This document shows, piece after piece, positions 1 to 8,993 of a DNA stretch of 29,500 nucleotides. Under the pieces are notes generated by a model, which ran no database searches, was not told the DNA's origin, and saw nothing but the letters and a program-made list of their open reading frames with translations. The position numbers and the translations under genes are program-made. Numbering within the stretch: the stretch's first letter is position 1; each line of letters begins with the position of its first letter. This stretch comes from an uncultured Chlorobiaceae bacterium. GTDB lineage: Bacteria > Bacteroidota > Chlorobiia > Chlorobiales > Chlorobiaceae. The DNA is taken from contig CAIYWF010000100.1 in assembly GCA_903929845.1 (NCBI GenBank), positions 1 through 29,500 on the forward strand. Direction: 5' to 3'.

Positions 1-89
1 AACTCCTGCCAGTCTTATATTCACTCCAGAGGCTCTCTGTCAGCAGGCAAAGCTCTCAGATACTCCATCAAACCCTTAACTTTTCCCAT
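1..89 (-). pseudogene. gltD: Glutamate synthase small subunit, N-terminus, with two in-frame stops (runs off window)
   Basis: Starting with ATG at 89, 25 bases after the gltB stop, the minus strand reads MGKVKGLMEYLRALPADREP, then Leu-Glu-TGA-Ile-TAA-Asp-Trp-Gln-Glu. The MGK..G.MEY.R..P..R pattern followed by D-W-Q-E is the classic N-terminus of GltD, the NAD(P)H-oxidising FAD/Fe-S subunit that feeds electrons to GltB. The family normally continues E-R-I-x-D-W-x-E, so codon 23 (TGA, 21-23) and codon 25 (TAA, 15-17) interrupt a recognisable reading frame. The frame itself is kept on both sides, so these are substitutions rather than an indel. The rest of the gene lies outside the window. It could be a pseudogene, a gene translated from a later start, or a local sequence error. 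Identity as gltD is fairly sure; functional status is not. Confidence 0.6.
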
Positions 90-114
90 ATCGATGATTT
101 AATCTTTTCCGATA

Positions 115-3100
115 TCAATTCCCTGAAACTCTTGCCGGGTCGTGAATATTTTTATGAAATGCTGCCATAACCGCTTCGTCGCCACTGAGCCCTGCTGCCT
201 CGACCTCTTTCATGGCTTCAAGAGCACGTCGGTAATCATGCGGCATGACTTTAACAAATCGCTTCAGAAAAGCATCCCTGTCATCAAGAATTGATTGTCC
301 AAGGTCGCTTCCGGTGTAGCTGACATGCCGTTTAATCATGGACTGAAGTTCTGCACGCTCCATCGGGTCGTCAATTGGAGAGAGAGCCACCATATCGTGG
401 TTGCAATTGCTGACCAGGGTACCATCAACATCGTACACATAAGCCACACCACCTGACATACCAGCAGCAAAGTTTCTGCCTGTTTTACCGAGAATGACAA
501 CGGTTCCGCCAGTCATGTATTCACAACCATGATCGCCAATAGCCTCAACCACAGCCCGCATACCGCTGTTGCGCACACAAAAGCGCTCTCCAGCCATCCC
601 CCTGATAAATGCCTCGCCAGAGGTTGCCCCATAAAAGCCCACATTGCCGATGATGATGTTTTCTTCCGGCACAAAAGAGGAGCCTTTGGCTTGATAAACA
701 ATAATCCGCCCTCCAGAAAGTCCCTTGCCGACATAGTCATTGGCGTCACCTTCAAGTTCAAGAGTCATCCCCTGAGGAATAAATGCTCCGAAACTTTGAC
801 CGGCAGAACCGATAAATTTCAGGTGTATCGTATCGTCCGGCAATCCTTTGGAACCATGCGCCCTGGTCACTTCATAACCAACAATGGTACCTACGACCCT
901 GTTGGTATTTCTGATGGGAAGAGTGGTGACAACTTTTTCCTTGTTCTGAATCGCTGGCTTGCAAAGAGAGAGCAAGGTTGTGCGATCAAGACTCTCTTCA
1001 AGACCGTGTTCCTGCTTTATGGTGCAATACCGTGTTTCGTTTTCACCCACCTCAGCCTGGTGGAGAATTTTGGAAAGATCGATGCCCTGAGCTTTCCAAT
1101 GAGTGACGGATTTCTTCATGCTGAGCAATTCGGTCCGTCCGACAAGCTCGTTGAGGTTACGCACCCCAAGACGTGACATATATTCACGCACTCCTTCTGC
1201 AAGAAAGCGCATGAAGTTTTCCACATGTTCTGGTTTTCCCTTGAAATGCTTGCGCAGTTCGGGGTTCTGGGTGGCAACACCGACGGGACAGGAATCGTCC
1301 TGGCAGCAGCGCATCATGATGCATCCCATAACCACAAGAGTTGTTGTGGCAAAACCAAACTCCTCGGCACCAAGCATGGCTGCGATAACAATATCCCTCG
1401 CTGTTTTCAACTGACCATCTGCCTCCACAACAATACGACTGCGCAGATTGTTCAGCACGAGGGTCTGGTGCGCTTCTGCCAGACCAAGTTCCCACGGCAT
1501 ACCAGCATGCATGATGCTTGAAACGGGCGAGGCACCTGGTCCTCCATCAGGGCCACTGATACGCACAACATCCGCATGGGCTTGGGCTACACCGGCAGCG
1601 ATCGTACCCACCCCAACAGTCGAAACCAGCTTGACGTTGATACGCGCACTGGAATTAGCGTTCTTCAAATCATGGATAAGCTGCGACAGATCCTCAATCG
1701 AATAGATGTCGTGATGGGGCGGGGGCGAAATAAGACCTACACCTGGGGTTGAATGACGCACTTTTGCAACCCACGGATAGACCTTTGAGCCCGGAAGCTG
1801 TCCCCCTTCTCCAGGTTTTGCGCCCTGCGCCATCTTTATCTGTATCTCATTGGCACTGGCAAGATATTCGCTGGTTACACCGAACCTTCCTGATGCAACC
1901 TGTTTAATTGCCGACATTCTTGAATCGCCATTAGCATCCTTGATGAAGCGCGCAGGATCTTCGCCACCTTCACCGGTATTACTCCTTCCCCCAAGCCTGT
2001 TCATGGCAATGGCAAGAGTTTCGTGGGCCTCCTGACTGATAGAGCCGTAAGACATGGCGCCAGTCTTGAACCGTTTCAGGATTGCCTCAACAGGCTCAAC
2101 CTCTTCTATCGGCACCGCCCGATCGCTGAACCTGATATCCATCAAGCCGCGGATAGTGCAAAGATGCTCGCTCTGGTCATCAATAAGGTTTTCGTATTTT
2201 TTAAACAGATCATAATTTGCTGTTCTGCAGGAGTGCTGCAGGAAATGGATCGCTTCAGGGCTGAAAAGATGATATTCACCGTTATGTCGCCATTTGCGTT
2301 CCCCGCCAGCATCAAGGCCTCGATCAACCTTGTTGCCCGTAGGAGGAAAAACCGTTTCGTGGCGTCTGTGCACCTCTTCTGCTACGACATCCAAGCCAAT
2401 ACCTTCAATGCGGGTCGGCGTACGGGTGAAATAGGCGTCAACGAGCTGGGTATTAAGACCAACCGCCTCGAAAATCTGGGCTCCACGATAGCTTTGGATG
2501 GTTGAAATCCCCATTTTTGCCATGGTCTTCACCACACCTTTGACAGCAGCCTTGACATAGTTTTTGACTGCAATCTTTTCCTCCAGTTTAATGCGGCCAG
2601 AAGAAACCAGCGAACGGATAGTTTCAAACGCCATATAGGGATTCAATGCGCCAACACCATAACTGATGAGCATGGCAAAATGGTGTACCGTTCGGGGCTC
2701 GGCTGATTCAAGTACCAGACCAACCTTTGTTCTGATGCCGGCATTGATGAGAAAATTGTGCAGACCGGAAACAGCAAGCAGCGCAGGGATAGGGGCTCGG
2801 TCACTCTCAAGCTCTCCCTTGTCGGAAAGAATAATGATATTGACGCCTTTGCTCGCAGCCTGTTCGGACTGGCGATAAAGATCCTGCATGGCAATTTCAA
2901 TGCCTTTGCCACCTTGAGCTACGTCATAAAATATAGGAAGAGTAACCGCTCTGAACCCAGGCTTGTCAATTCCGCGAATCTTTTCAAGAGCCTGGTTCGT
3001 CAAGATCGGATGCGGTAAGCGAATGCGGCGACAATTTACCTCTGAGGGCTCAAGCAACTCTCCTTCCGTACCCAGCATGACCGTTGTGGAGGTTATAAGC

Positions 3101-4728
3101 TCCTCGCGTAGCGAATCAATCGGTGGATTGGTCACCTGGGCAAAAAGCTGCTTGAAATAATCGTAGAGCAACTTCGGTTTGTTCGAGAAGGCCGCAAGAG
3201 GTGTGTCATTGCCCATAGAGCCGACCAGCTCCACCCCTTTTTCGCTCATAATTTTTATCTGAAGGCTGATATCTTCCTGGGTATAGCCAAACACCTTCTG
3301 ACGGGCGGTCAGACTGTACTTGTCTTCATCAGGATTTTTCATCTGCGGATGATCGGCCAACGCCTCCAGATCAATAATATTTCGCTCGATCCATTCGCCA
3401 TAAGGTTGTTCCCCGGCAAAGGTTTGCTTGATCTCTTCATCGGAAATAATGCGCCCCTGAGCAGTATCGACCAGAAACATGCGCCCCGGCTGAAGGCGGT
3501 CTTTTTTAAGAATCCGTTCTGGTGCAATATCAAGCACGCCGACCTCGGAAGCCATGATGACAAGGTCATCTTTGGTAATGTAATACCGGGAAGGTCGAAG
3601 TCCATTACGGTCAAGAACAGCACCAATCTGTACGCCATCAGTAAAGGTTACGGACGCCGGGCCGTCCCAAGGTTCCATAAGACAACTGTGATACTCATAG
3701 AACGCTTTTTTCTCCGGGGAAATAGCTTCATTGCCAGACCATGGTTCCGGAATAATCATCATAGCTGCATGAGCCATCGAGCGACCTGAAAGCACAAGAA
3801 ACTCAAAGACATTGTCGAGGATAGCCGAATCACTGCCATCTTCCAGGATTACTGGCTTGATATTTTCAAGTGCATTGCCAAACACCTTCGACTCAATATT
3901 TTTCTCCCTTGCTTTCATCCAATTGACGTTGCCCTTCAGCGTATTGATCTCTCCATTATGACTCAAAAAGCGATAAGGATGCGCCCTGTCCCAGCTCGGG
4001 AAAGTATTCGTGCTGAAACGGGAGTGTACCATGGCAATGGCACTCTCCATGTCAGAATCGTGCAGTTCAGGATAAAACAACCCTACTTGCTCAGGAAGAA
4101 GCATGCCTTTATAGACAATAGTCCTGCTAGAAAGACTTGAAATATAGAAATAGCTGCTGCCAAGAAGGCCTGCGGTATATTTCACCCTTTTGGTGATGCG
4201 GCGACGGATGATATAGAGCTTGCGTTCAAATTCGAGCTCCGAAACCGTATCCTTTCCCCATCCGACAAAGAGTTGTTTGACTACTGGCTCCTGTGAAAGT
4301 GCTGTATCGCCAAGTGAATCGTTGCAGGTAGGAACTTTTCTGAACCCGATAAACTTCTGGCCCTCAGCCTGAATCATCTGACGGCAAATATCCTCTATAG
4401 CACGCCTCTGGGATATATCCGGCGGCAGAAAGAGCATCCCTACACCGTACCGGTTATCAAGAGGAAGGTCAATATTAATTTCAGAACAGACCCTGCGCAG
4501 GAACTTCTCAGGCACCTGAAGAAGAATTCCAGCTCCATCTCCGGTATTTTTTTCACATCCGCTTGCTCCGCGATGTTTCAGGTTTTCATTGATCCTTAAA
4601 CCCTGCTCTACAATGTTATGGGACTTGACGCCTTTGATATGGGCAATAAACCCTACACCACAAGCATCATGCTCAAACTGAGGATCATAGAGTCCCGCAT
4701 TTAACGTAACGTTCATATTTTCAGGCAC
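115..4728 (-). CDS. gltB: Glutamate synthase large subunit (GOGAT alpha)
   Basis: Large subunit of glutamate synthase, which transfers the amide nitrogen of glutamine to 2-oxoglutarate; the central step of ammonium assimilation, cytoplasmic. The 1537-residue length matches bacterial GltB. Cys23, in the motif D-A-C-G-V-G-F-I, would become the N-terminal nucleophile of the class II glutaminase domain (about 23-430) after propeptide removal. A central domain follows (about 480-770), then the FMN synthase barrel (about 835-1205) with the 3Fe-4S ligands Cys1136, Cys1142 and Cys1147 in [16 protein letters not shown], and the GXGXG beta-helix (about 1265-1455). Cys1141 is an extra cysteine beside the cluster. 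The first codon is GTG at 4728; an ATG four codons downstream (4716) is equally possible, and neither has a good Shine-Dalgarno sequence. gltD follows directly but looks interrupted, so the electron donor for this GltB is uncertain. Confidence 0.96.
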   Translation of the reverse strand: MPENMNVTLNAGLYDPQFEHDACGVGFIAHIKGVKSHNIVEQGLRINENLKHRGASGCEKNTGDGAGILLQVPEKFLRRVCSEINIDLPLDNRYGVGMLFLPPDISQRRAIEDICRQMIQAEGQKFIGFRKVPTCNDSLGDTALSQEPVVKQLFVGWGKDTVSELEFERKLYIIRRRITKRVKYTAGLLGSSYFYISSLSSRTIVYKGMLLPEQVGLFYPELHDSDMESAIAMVHSRFSTNTFPSWDRAHPYRFLSHNGEINTLKGNVNWMKAREKNIESKVFGNALENIKPVILEDGSDSAILDNVFEFLVLSGRSMAHAAMMIIPEPWSGNEAISPEKKAFYEYHSCLMEPWDGPASVTFTDGVQIGAVLDRNGLRPSRYYITKDDLVIMASEVGVLDIAPERILKKDRLQPGRMFLVDTAQGRIISDEEIKQTFAGEQPYGEWIERNIIDLEALADHPQMKNPDEDKYSLTARQKVFGYTQEDISLQIKIMSEKGVELVGSMGNDTPLAAFSNKPKLLYDYFKQLFAQVTNPPIDSLREELITSTTVMLGTEGELLEPSEVNCRRIRLPHPILTNQALEKIRGIDKPGFRAVTLPIFYDVAQGGKGIEIAMQDLYRQSEQAASKGVNIIILSDKGELESDRAPIPALLAVSGLHNFLINAGIRTKVGLVLESAEPRTVHHFAMLISYGVGALNPYMAFETIRSLVSSGRIKLEEKIAVKNYVKAAVKGVVKTMAKMGISTIQSYRGAQIFEAVGLNTQLVDAYFTRTPTRIEGIGLDVVAEEVHRRHETVFPPTGNKVDRGLDAGGERKWRHNGEYHLFSPEAIHFLQHSCRTANYDLFKKYENLIDDQSEHLCTIRGLMDIRFSDRAVPIEEVEPVEAILKRFKTGAMSYGSISQEAHETLAIAMNRLGGRSNTGEGGEDPARFIKDANGDSRMSAIKQVASGRFGVTSEYLASANEIQIKMAQGAKPGEGGQLPGSKVYPWVAKVRHSTPGVGLISPPPHHDIYSIEDLSQLIHDLKNANSSARINVKLVSTVGVGTIAAGVAQAHADVVRISGPDGGPGASPVSSIMHAGMPWELGLAEAHQTLVLNNLRSRIVVEADGQLKTARDIVIAAMLGAEEFGFATTTLVVMGCIMMRCCQDDSCPVGVATQNPELRKHFKGKPEHVENFMRFLAEGVREYMSRLGVRNLNELVGRTELLSMKKSVTHWKAQGIDLSKILHQAEVGENETRYCTIKQEHGLEESLDRTTLLSLCKPAIQNKEKVVTTLPIRNTNRVVGTIVGYEVTRAHGSKGLPDDTIHLKFIGSAGQSFGAFIPQGMTLELEGDANDYVGKGLSGGRIIVYQAKGSSFVPEENIIIGNVGFYGATSGEAFIRGMAGERFCVRNSGMRAVVEAIGDHGCEYMTGGTVVILGKTGRNFAAGMSGGVAYVYDVDGTLVSNCNHDMVALSPIDDPMERAELQSMIKRHVSYTGSDLGQSILDDRDAFLKRFVKVMPHDYRRALEAMKEVEAAGLSGDEAVMAAFHKNIHDPARVSGN

Positions 4729-4828
4729 AACTTTTCAAACAGTTTCAAAAAAACAACCGAAGAACCCTGAGGCTGAGTATAAATGTTTTTCAGCAATATC
4801 GTAGCCTAAATCAAAAATACCCGCCAAA

Positions 4829-5572
4829 CTATGCTTTGCCCTGGCTGGCAACGGCATCGACAGCCTTTTTCAAGGCTTCCTGATCTCCGAGATAATAACT
4901 TTTCAAAGCCTTAAGGTTCTCATCAAGTTCATAAACCAGCGGACTACCGGTAGGAATATTTACACCAACAATATCCTCCTCGGAAATGTTGTCGAGGTAC
5001 TTGACCAGCGCACGCAGAGAGTTGCCATGAGCGGCAATGATAACCTTCTTTCCTTTACGAATTTCAGGAGCTATCGTCTCATGCCATATTGGTAAAAAAC
5101 GATCAACTGTATCCTTAAGACATTCACTCAAAGGCACCTCTGATTCAGTAAGAGAGGCATAACGGGGCTCAGAACCGGGATAGCGCTCATCACCCTTCTC
5201 CAGTGCAGGAGGTGGAGTATCATAACTTCTCCGCCAGACCAGTACCTGTTCCTCACCATATTTTTGGGAGGTCTCTGACTTGTTGAGTCCCTGCAGTGCT
5301 CCATAATGGCGCTCATTCAACCGCCAGCTTTTGAAAACAGGAATCCACATCAGATCCATTTCATCAAGAACACTCCAGAGCGTCCTGATAGCTCGTTTCA
5401 GAACAGAGGTATACGCTACATCGAAAACAAAACCTCCTTCCCGAAGCAATTTGCCTGCGTTTGCGGCCTCTTTTCTGCCCTGCTCGGTCAGATCAATATC
5501 ATACCATCCGGTAAAGCGGTTCTCACGGTTCCACTGACTCTCTCCATGCCGCAATAAGACAAGTTTTATCAT
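4829..5572 (-). CDS. gpmA: 2,3-bisphosphoglycerate-dependent phosphoglycerate mutase
   Basis: Interconverts 3- and 2-phosphoglycerate in glycolysis and gluconeogenesis through a phosphohistidine intermediate. The 247-residue protein begins [12 protein letters not shown]. His9 in the RHGE motif is the phosphorylated residue, and His182 in A-A-H-G-N-S-L-R-A is the second active-site histidine. The motif N-R-F-T-G-W-Y-D, the R-R-S-Y-D-T-P-P-P segment and the length are typical of dPGM. The open frame extends 32 codons further upstream to 5668, but the ATG at 5572 is preferred because it gives the normal N-terminus and is preceded by GGGGACGG about 8 bases away. gltB follows on the same strand after a 100-base gap, so co-transcription is possible but not evident. 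Confidence 0.95.
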   Translation of the reverse strand: MIKLVLLRHGESQWNRENRFTGWYDIDLTEQGRKEAANAGKLLREGGFVFDVAYTSVLKRAIRTLWSVLDEMDLMWIPVFKSWRLNERHYGALQGLNKSETSQKYGEEQVLVWRRSYDTPPPALEKGDERYPGSEPRYASLTESEVPLSECLKDTVDRFLPIWHETIAPEIRKGKKVIIAAHGNSLRALVKYLDNISEEDIVGVNIPTGSPLVYELDENLKALKSYYLGDQEALKKAVDAVASQGKA

Positions 5573-5885
5573 AGTGCCGTCCCCATTTTCAGGATATTTG
5601 TTATTCAGTAAATTTTTCCGTCCCCGTTGTTTGGGCCTCAATTTAATATTCTCTTCACCTTTTCTCAAACTTCATCCGTTCAAGAGCACAAAAGTTTACT
5701 TCAGAAGTAAGCGAATAGTTAAAAAGGAGGGGTTTTTCCAAGAATTGTCTGTAGATTTATAAATTGAAATATGATATCTTAGGTAATTTTTGGCGCAGGA
5801 TGCGGGCAGCCAGGAGTATAACCTTCCCCCCTGTTCTCAGTGGTAATGATGATCTGTAAATTCTCTTATACTGATAAAAACAACA
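5573..5885. other. Intergenic region between gpmA and the divergent flavoprotein gene
   Basis: No gene is seen here. On the minus strand TTGAGA (5668-5663), 16 bases and TTAAAT (5646-5641) form a modest sigma70-like promoter for gpmA with a leader of about 60 bases. On the plus strand TATACT (5867-5872) lies 13 bases before the ATG of the flavoprotein gene but has no convincing -35 box. No RNA gene or riboswitch fold was recognised. Confidence 0.5.
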
Positions 5886-7142
5886 ATGAACGTAGACAAT
5901 TTCAGGTTACAGTTGGGTGCTAAAGAATATGTCCCCATCATTATTGGCGGCATGGGTGTGAATATTTCAACAACCGAACTCGCTCTTGCTGCGGAAAAAC
6001 TCGGAGGAATAGGCCACATTTCTGATGCATTGGTCACCTATGTCTGCGACAGGATATTGAACACGACGTTTGTAAGCCGAAAAAGAAAAAAATACCTCCA
6101 ATACCACAACAATCCCGACAAATCTGCAGTACTGTTCGACCTTGAAGAGCTTGTTGAAGCACAAAAAAAGTATATTGAGTACACTATCTCCCAGAAAACG
6201 GGTAACGGGGCTATTTTTCTGAATTGCATGGAGAAATTGACCATGAACAACAGCGTACCGACGCTGAAGATCAGGCTTACCGCAGCAATGGATGCCGGCA
6301 TTGACGGATTGACCCTTGCTGCAGGGCTCAATCTCCGAACGCTTGATCTTATCCAGGATCACCGACGGTTCCGGGATGTTAAAATCGGTATTATCATCTC
6401 CTCGGTCAGAGCACTTTCCATCTTCCTGAAACGAGCAATACGACTGAACAGATTGCCTGATTACATCATTGTTGAAGGGCCGCTTGCCGGTGGTCACCTT
6501 GGTTTCGGGCCAGAAGACTGGCACACTTTCGATCTCAAAACAATTTTTACCGAAGTACTCACTTTTCTGAAAAAAGAGGCCCTGAATATTCCTGTCATTC
6601 CCGCAGGCGGCATTTTTACCGGAACTGATGCTGTCGACTATCTCAGAATGGGAGCGGCAGGCGTGCAGGTTGCAACCCGCTTTACCATCAGCAAGGAGGC
6701 TGGTCTGCCAGCCAACGTCAAACAGCATTATATCGATGCAAGGGAGGAAGATATCGTGGTCAATATGGCCTCAACCACAGGCTATCCCATGCGGATGCTT
6801 ACCGAATCACCCACCCTTCGGTATGCTATAAAACCGAACTGTGAGGGACTTGGCTACCTGCTTGAAAACGGTGGAAAGTGCACCTATATTGATGCTTATT
6901 ACGCCGCACTTGCAGAGAGAAAATCGGGTGAGCCACTTGCAGTTAAAGAGAAAACCTGTCTCTGTACAGGCATGGCTAATTACGATTGCTGGACATGCTG
7001 TCATACAACCTATCGCCTCAAAGATACAACAAACCGTCTGGCAAACGGACAATGGCAGCTTCCAAAAGCCGAAGATATTTTCCGTGACTATCAATTCAGC
7101 AGCGACCACACCATCAGGCTCCCGGAGATAGAAACAACATGA
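5886..7142 (+). CDS. Nitronate monooxygenase / FabK-like FMN-dependent protein with cysteine-rich tail
   Basis: A 418-residue FMN TIM-barrel protein of the nitronate monooxygenase / 2-nitropropane dioxygenase superfamily, which also includes FabK enoyl-ACP reductases. Visible motifs: a glycine-rich start (I-I-I-G-G-M-G-V-N-I-S), the G-G-H-L-G-F-G loop with the family histidine at His204, and the FMN phosphate-binding stretch P-V-I-P-A-G-G-I-F-T-G-T-D followed by M-G-A-A-G-V-Q-V-A-T-R-F. The C-terminus holds an unusual cluster, Cys358, Cys360, Cys368, Cys371 and Cys372 (C-x-C-x7-C-x2-C-C), which could bind a metal or Fe-S centre; that is inference. The substrate cannot be told from sequence. 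The stop codon overlaps the start of the next gene (ATGA), implying translational coupling. No Shine-Dalgarno sequence is visible before the ATG. Confidence 0.8.
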   Translation: MNVDNFRLQLGAKEYVPIIIGGMGVNISTTELALAAEKLGGIGHISDALVTYVCDRILNTTFVSRKRKKYLQYHNNPDKSAVLFDLEELVEAQKKYIEYTISQKTGNGAIFLNCMEKLTMNNSVPTLKIRLTAAMDAGIDGLTLAAGLNLRTLDLIQDHRRFRDVKIGIIISSVRALSIFLKRAIRLNRLPDYIIVEGPLAGGHLGFGPEDWHTFDLKTIFTEVLTFLKKEALNIPVIPAGGIFTGTDAVDYLRMGAAGVQVATRFTISKEAGLPANVKQHYIDAREEDIVVNMASTTGYPMRMLTESPTLRYAIKPNCEGLGYLLENGGKCTYIDAYYAALAERKSGEPLAVKEKTCLCTGMANYDCWTCCHTTYRLKDTTNRLANGQWQLPKAEDIFRDYQFSSDHTIRLPEIETT

Positions 7143-8131
7143 AACGAAAAGCAACCATATTTATTTATACGGCACTTGTTGCAGTCATTCTGATTGTGGT
7201 TGTTTTTGTTTTTAACCAGTTAAGTGTGGCCGCAGCACATCTCCGTTCCTGGCACCCTTACGCAGAATCACTTTTTCTTCTGTTCAGCTCAGTCATCATT
7301 CTCTCCGCCCTTTACACCGGTTTTAACCTTTTTTCTGTTCCGAAAACTCCGGAACTGCCTGAAGATGACAATTCAAAACTTATGGCGCCTTATGTGAGCC
7401 ATCTTGCAAGACGGTTGCCGGTTCATCCCATGCACCCTGATCCATCAAAAAGTCAAAAAGATCAGCGTTGGCTGCGTACCAACCTCAAACTTCTCGATGT
7501 TGACTCGCTCAACATGACCCGGCAGATTGCTACAAAAAACTTTTTTGTGGGAGCTTTTGCCCAGAATACCTCTTACGGAACAACCACCTCCATTCTCAAC
7601 AACTTCAAGGTGTTATGGAATGTTTACTGCATACACAACCGCAAACAGCATCTCAGAGAATTCATAGATCTTGTTCGTTCCGTCTATGACTGCCTGCCGC
7701 TTTCAGACTTTAAAAAAGAAGACATTCCGGAACATATCAAGCCTATTATACAATCATCGTTCAGCAATACCCTCTCGTCACTGCTGCCAGGCGGTAACCT
7801 GCTGACTCCGTTTTTTCTCAATCTCTTTCTGGCAGGTTCTACAAACACCTACCTCACCTGCCTTGCCGGTATTATAGCAACCCGCCACTGTCAGACCACG
7901 ACCAAAGAGGAGAAAAAAGAGATAATTCGGCAAAGCATGTTTGAGGCGTCATTCATGCTGAAAGAGATTATCCGGGAGTGTAACCCAATTTTGTCTGTCA
8001 CCATCAGCAAAGCCGTGAAAAAAGCCGGGATCGAAAGCCTTGATACCATACAACCTCCTTCGACAGGAAGTGGCATGGCACAGGATATTGTTTCACATTT
8101 AGCGAGTTCGCTGAAGCATATTCTCAAATGA
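7139..8131 (+). CDS. Membrane protein of unknown function (possibly DUF697/YcjF-like)
   Basis: A 330-residue protein overlapping the flavoprotein gene by 4 bases. Two hydrophobic segments open it (about 7-25 and 41-62) and probably span the membrane as a hairpin. The middle (about 80-200) is soluble, basic and not recognised. The C-terminal half has a glycine-rich hydrophobic stretch (L-P-G-G-N-L-L-T-P-F-F-L-N-L-F-L-A-G) and a second hydrophobic patch, a layout reminiscent of DUF697-type proteins. I do not recognise a catalytic motif. The tight coupling suggests it works with the flavoprotein, perhaps by holding it at the membrane, but nothing in the sequence proves that. Confidence 0.7.
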   Translation: MKRKATIFIYTALVAVILIVVVFVFNQLSVAAAHLRSWHPYAESLFLLFSSVIILSALYTGFNLFSVPKTPELPEDDNSKLMAPYVSHLARRLPVHPMHPDPSKSQKDQRWLRTNLKLLDVDSLNMTRQIATKNFFVGAFAQNTSYGTTTSILNNFKVLWNVYCIHNRKQHLREFIDLVRSVYDCLPLSDFKKEDIPEHIKPIIQSSFSNTLSSLLPGGNLLTPFFLNLFLAGSTNTYLTCLAGIIATRHCQTTTKEEKKEIIRQSMFEASFMLKEIIRECNPILSVTISKAVKKAGIESLDTIQPPSTGSGMAQDIVSHLASSLKHILK

Positions 8132-8133
8132 CA

Positions 8134-8154
8134 ATGGATAATGCTATTATCCAT
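8134..8154. terminator. Inverted repeat between convergent genes, possible bidirectional terminator
   Basis: A perfect 9-base inverted repeat, ATGGATAAT - GCT - ATTATCCAT, starts 3 bases after the membrane-protein stop and runs across the tadA stop codon (8149-8147). A T-rich run (TTCTTTT) follows on the plus strand. The stem is symmetric, but only two pairs are G-C, so it would be weak; terminator function is an inference from its place between convergent genes. Confidence 0.4.
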
Positions 8155-8611
8155 TCTTTTGGCGGAGTTCCCGGAAAAAATCCTTTAACAAGTTTTGGCA
8201 TTTGTTCTCCATAATACCACCGAAGATTTCCGGCTGATGATTGAGCTGCTGACACCCGGTAACATTCATCACCGTACCTGACGCCCCCATTTTTGGATCG
8301 TAAGCCCCGAAAATAACCCTTCCGACCTTTGCATTAACGATAGCTCCGGCACACATAGCGCAAGGCTCAAGGGTAACGACAAGAGTACAATCATTAAGAT
8401 ACTTGCTGCAGATCGTCGCCATGGCCGAAGTCAACGCTATCATCTCAGCATGCGCCGTGGCATCGCAAAGCGTTTCAACCTGATTGTACCCTCTGCCGAT
8501 AACGTTTCCATAACTATCGAGCACAACCGCCCCTACAGGGACCTCCTTTCTTTCAAAAGCCTTTATCGCTTCCCGAAAAGCCAATTCCATACAATACGTA
8601 AAGTCAATCAT
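8147..8611 (-). CDS. tadA: tRNA-specific adenosine deaminase
   Basis: A 154-residue zinc deaminase of the cytidine/deoxycytidylate deaminase fold that converts the wobble adenosine of tRNA-Arg(ACG) to inosine. His54 and Glu56 (in T-A-H-A-E-M-I-A-L) and Cys84 and Cys87 (in L-E-P-C-A-M-C-A-G-A) form the zinc site, with Glu56 as the proton shuttle. The A-Y-D-P-K-M-G-A-S-G and L-N-H-Q-P-E-I-F-G-G motifs and the ending F-F-R-E-L-R favour TadA over guanine or cytosine deaminases. The ATG at 8611 has no evident Shine-Dalgarno sequence. The gene converges on the membrane-protein gene with a 15-base gap. Confidence 0.92.
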   Translation of the reverse strand: MIDFTYCMELAFREAIKAFERKEVPVGAVVLDSYGNVIGRGYNQVETLCDATAHAEMIALTSAMATICSKYLNDCTLVVTLEPCAMCAGAIVNAKVGRVIFGAYDPKMGASGTVMNVTGCQQLNHQPEIFGGIMENKCQNLLKDFFRELRQKNG

Positions 8612-8993
8612 ACAGCTTAAGTTACAAACTTACAGAATAACACCTTTTTTATACAACAAGAAACTCATTATACAATAACAATATAAGTCTTTTTCTACTT
8701 TTCAAGAATCGCAGTCCGGCTTAAGTCATTATTTAAAAGGAAGATTGCAGCGGGCATTTCCAGAAGATTCCAAGTCATTGCGGCCCGGCAACATTTAAAA
8801 ACAATTCTTGCTGAAAATAAAGAGGTTTGTTCAGACACAAAAATAATTGCAAATTGTATCGGCTGTTATTATACAAAACCTGAAAACGACCGTATTTTTT
8901 AAATAGCCGATTTAATAATATTGACGAGTATCGCATATATTAATAAACATTAGTAAACCAACATTTAAGTTTACCCAAAAATATAAAATTATA
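8612..8993. other. AT-rich divergent intergenic region between tadA and the P-type ATPase gene
   Basis: No gene is seen in this 382-base stretch, which is visibly richer in A and T than most of the window. On the minus strand a TATAAT (8672-8667) could serve as -10 for tadA, without a good -35. On the plus strand TTGACG (8921-8926) resembles a -35 box for the ATPase gene, but the downstream -10 candidates are poor. There is no Shine-Dalgarno sequence before the ATPase ATG. Confidence 0.45.

Noticed and set aside
529..1176. 215-codon plus-strand open frame opposite gltB
   Set aside because: It lies wholly antisense to strongly conserved GltB coding sequence, has no recognisable domain, and several similar antisense frames occur along gltB, as expected from its codon pattern.
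5967..6728. 253-codon minus-strand open frame inside the nitronate monooxygenase-like gene
   Set aside because: Antisense to conserved FMN-barrel motifs, no ribosome-binding site and no recognisable protein features.
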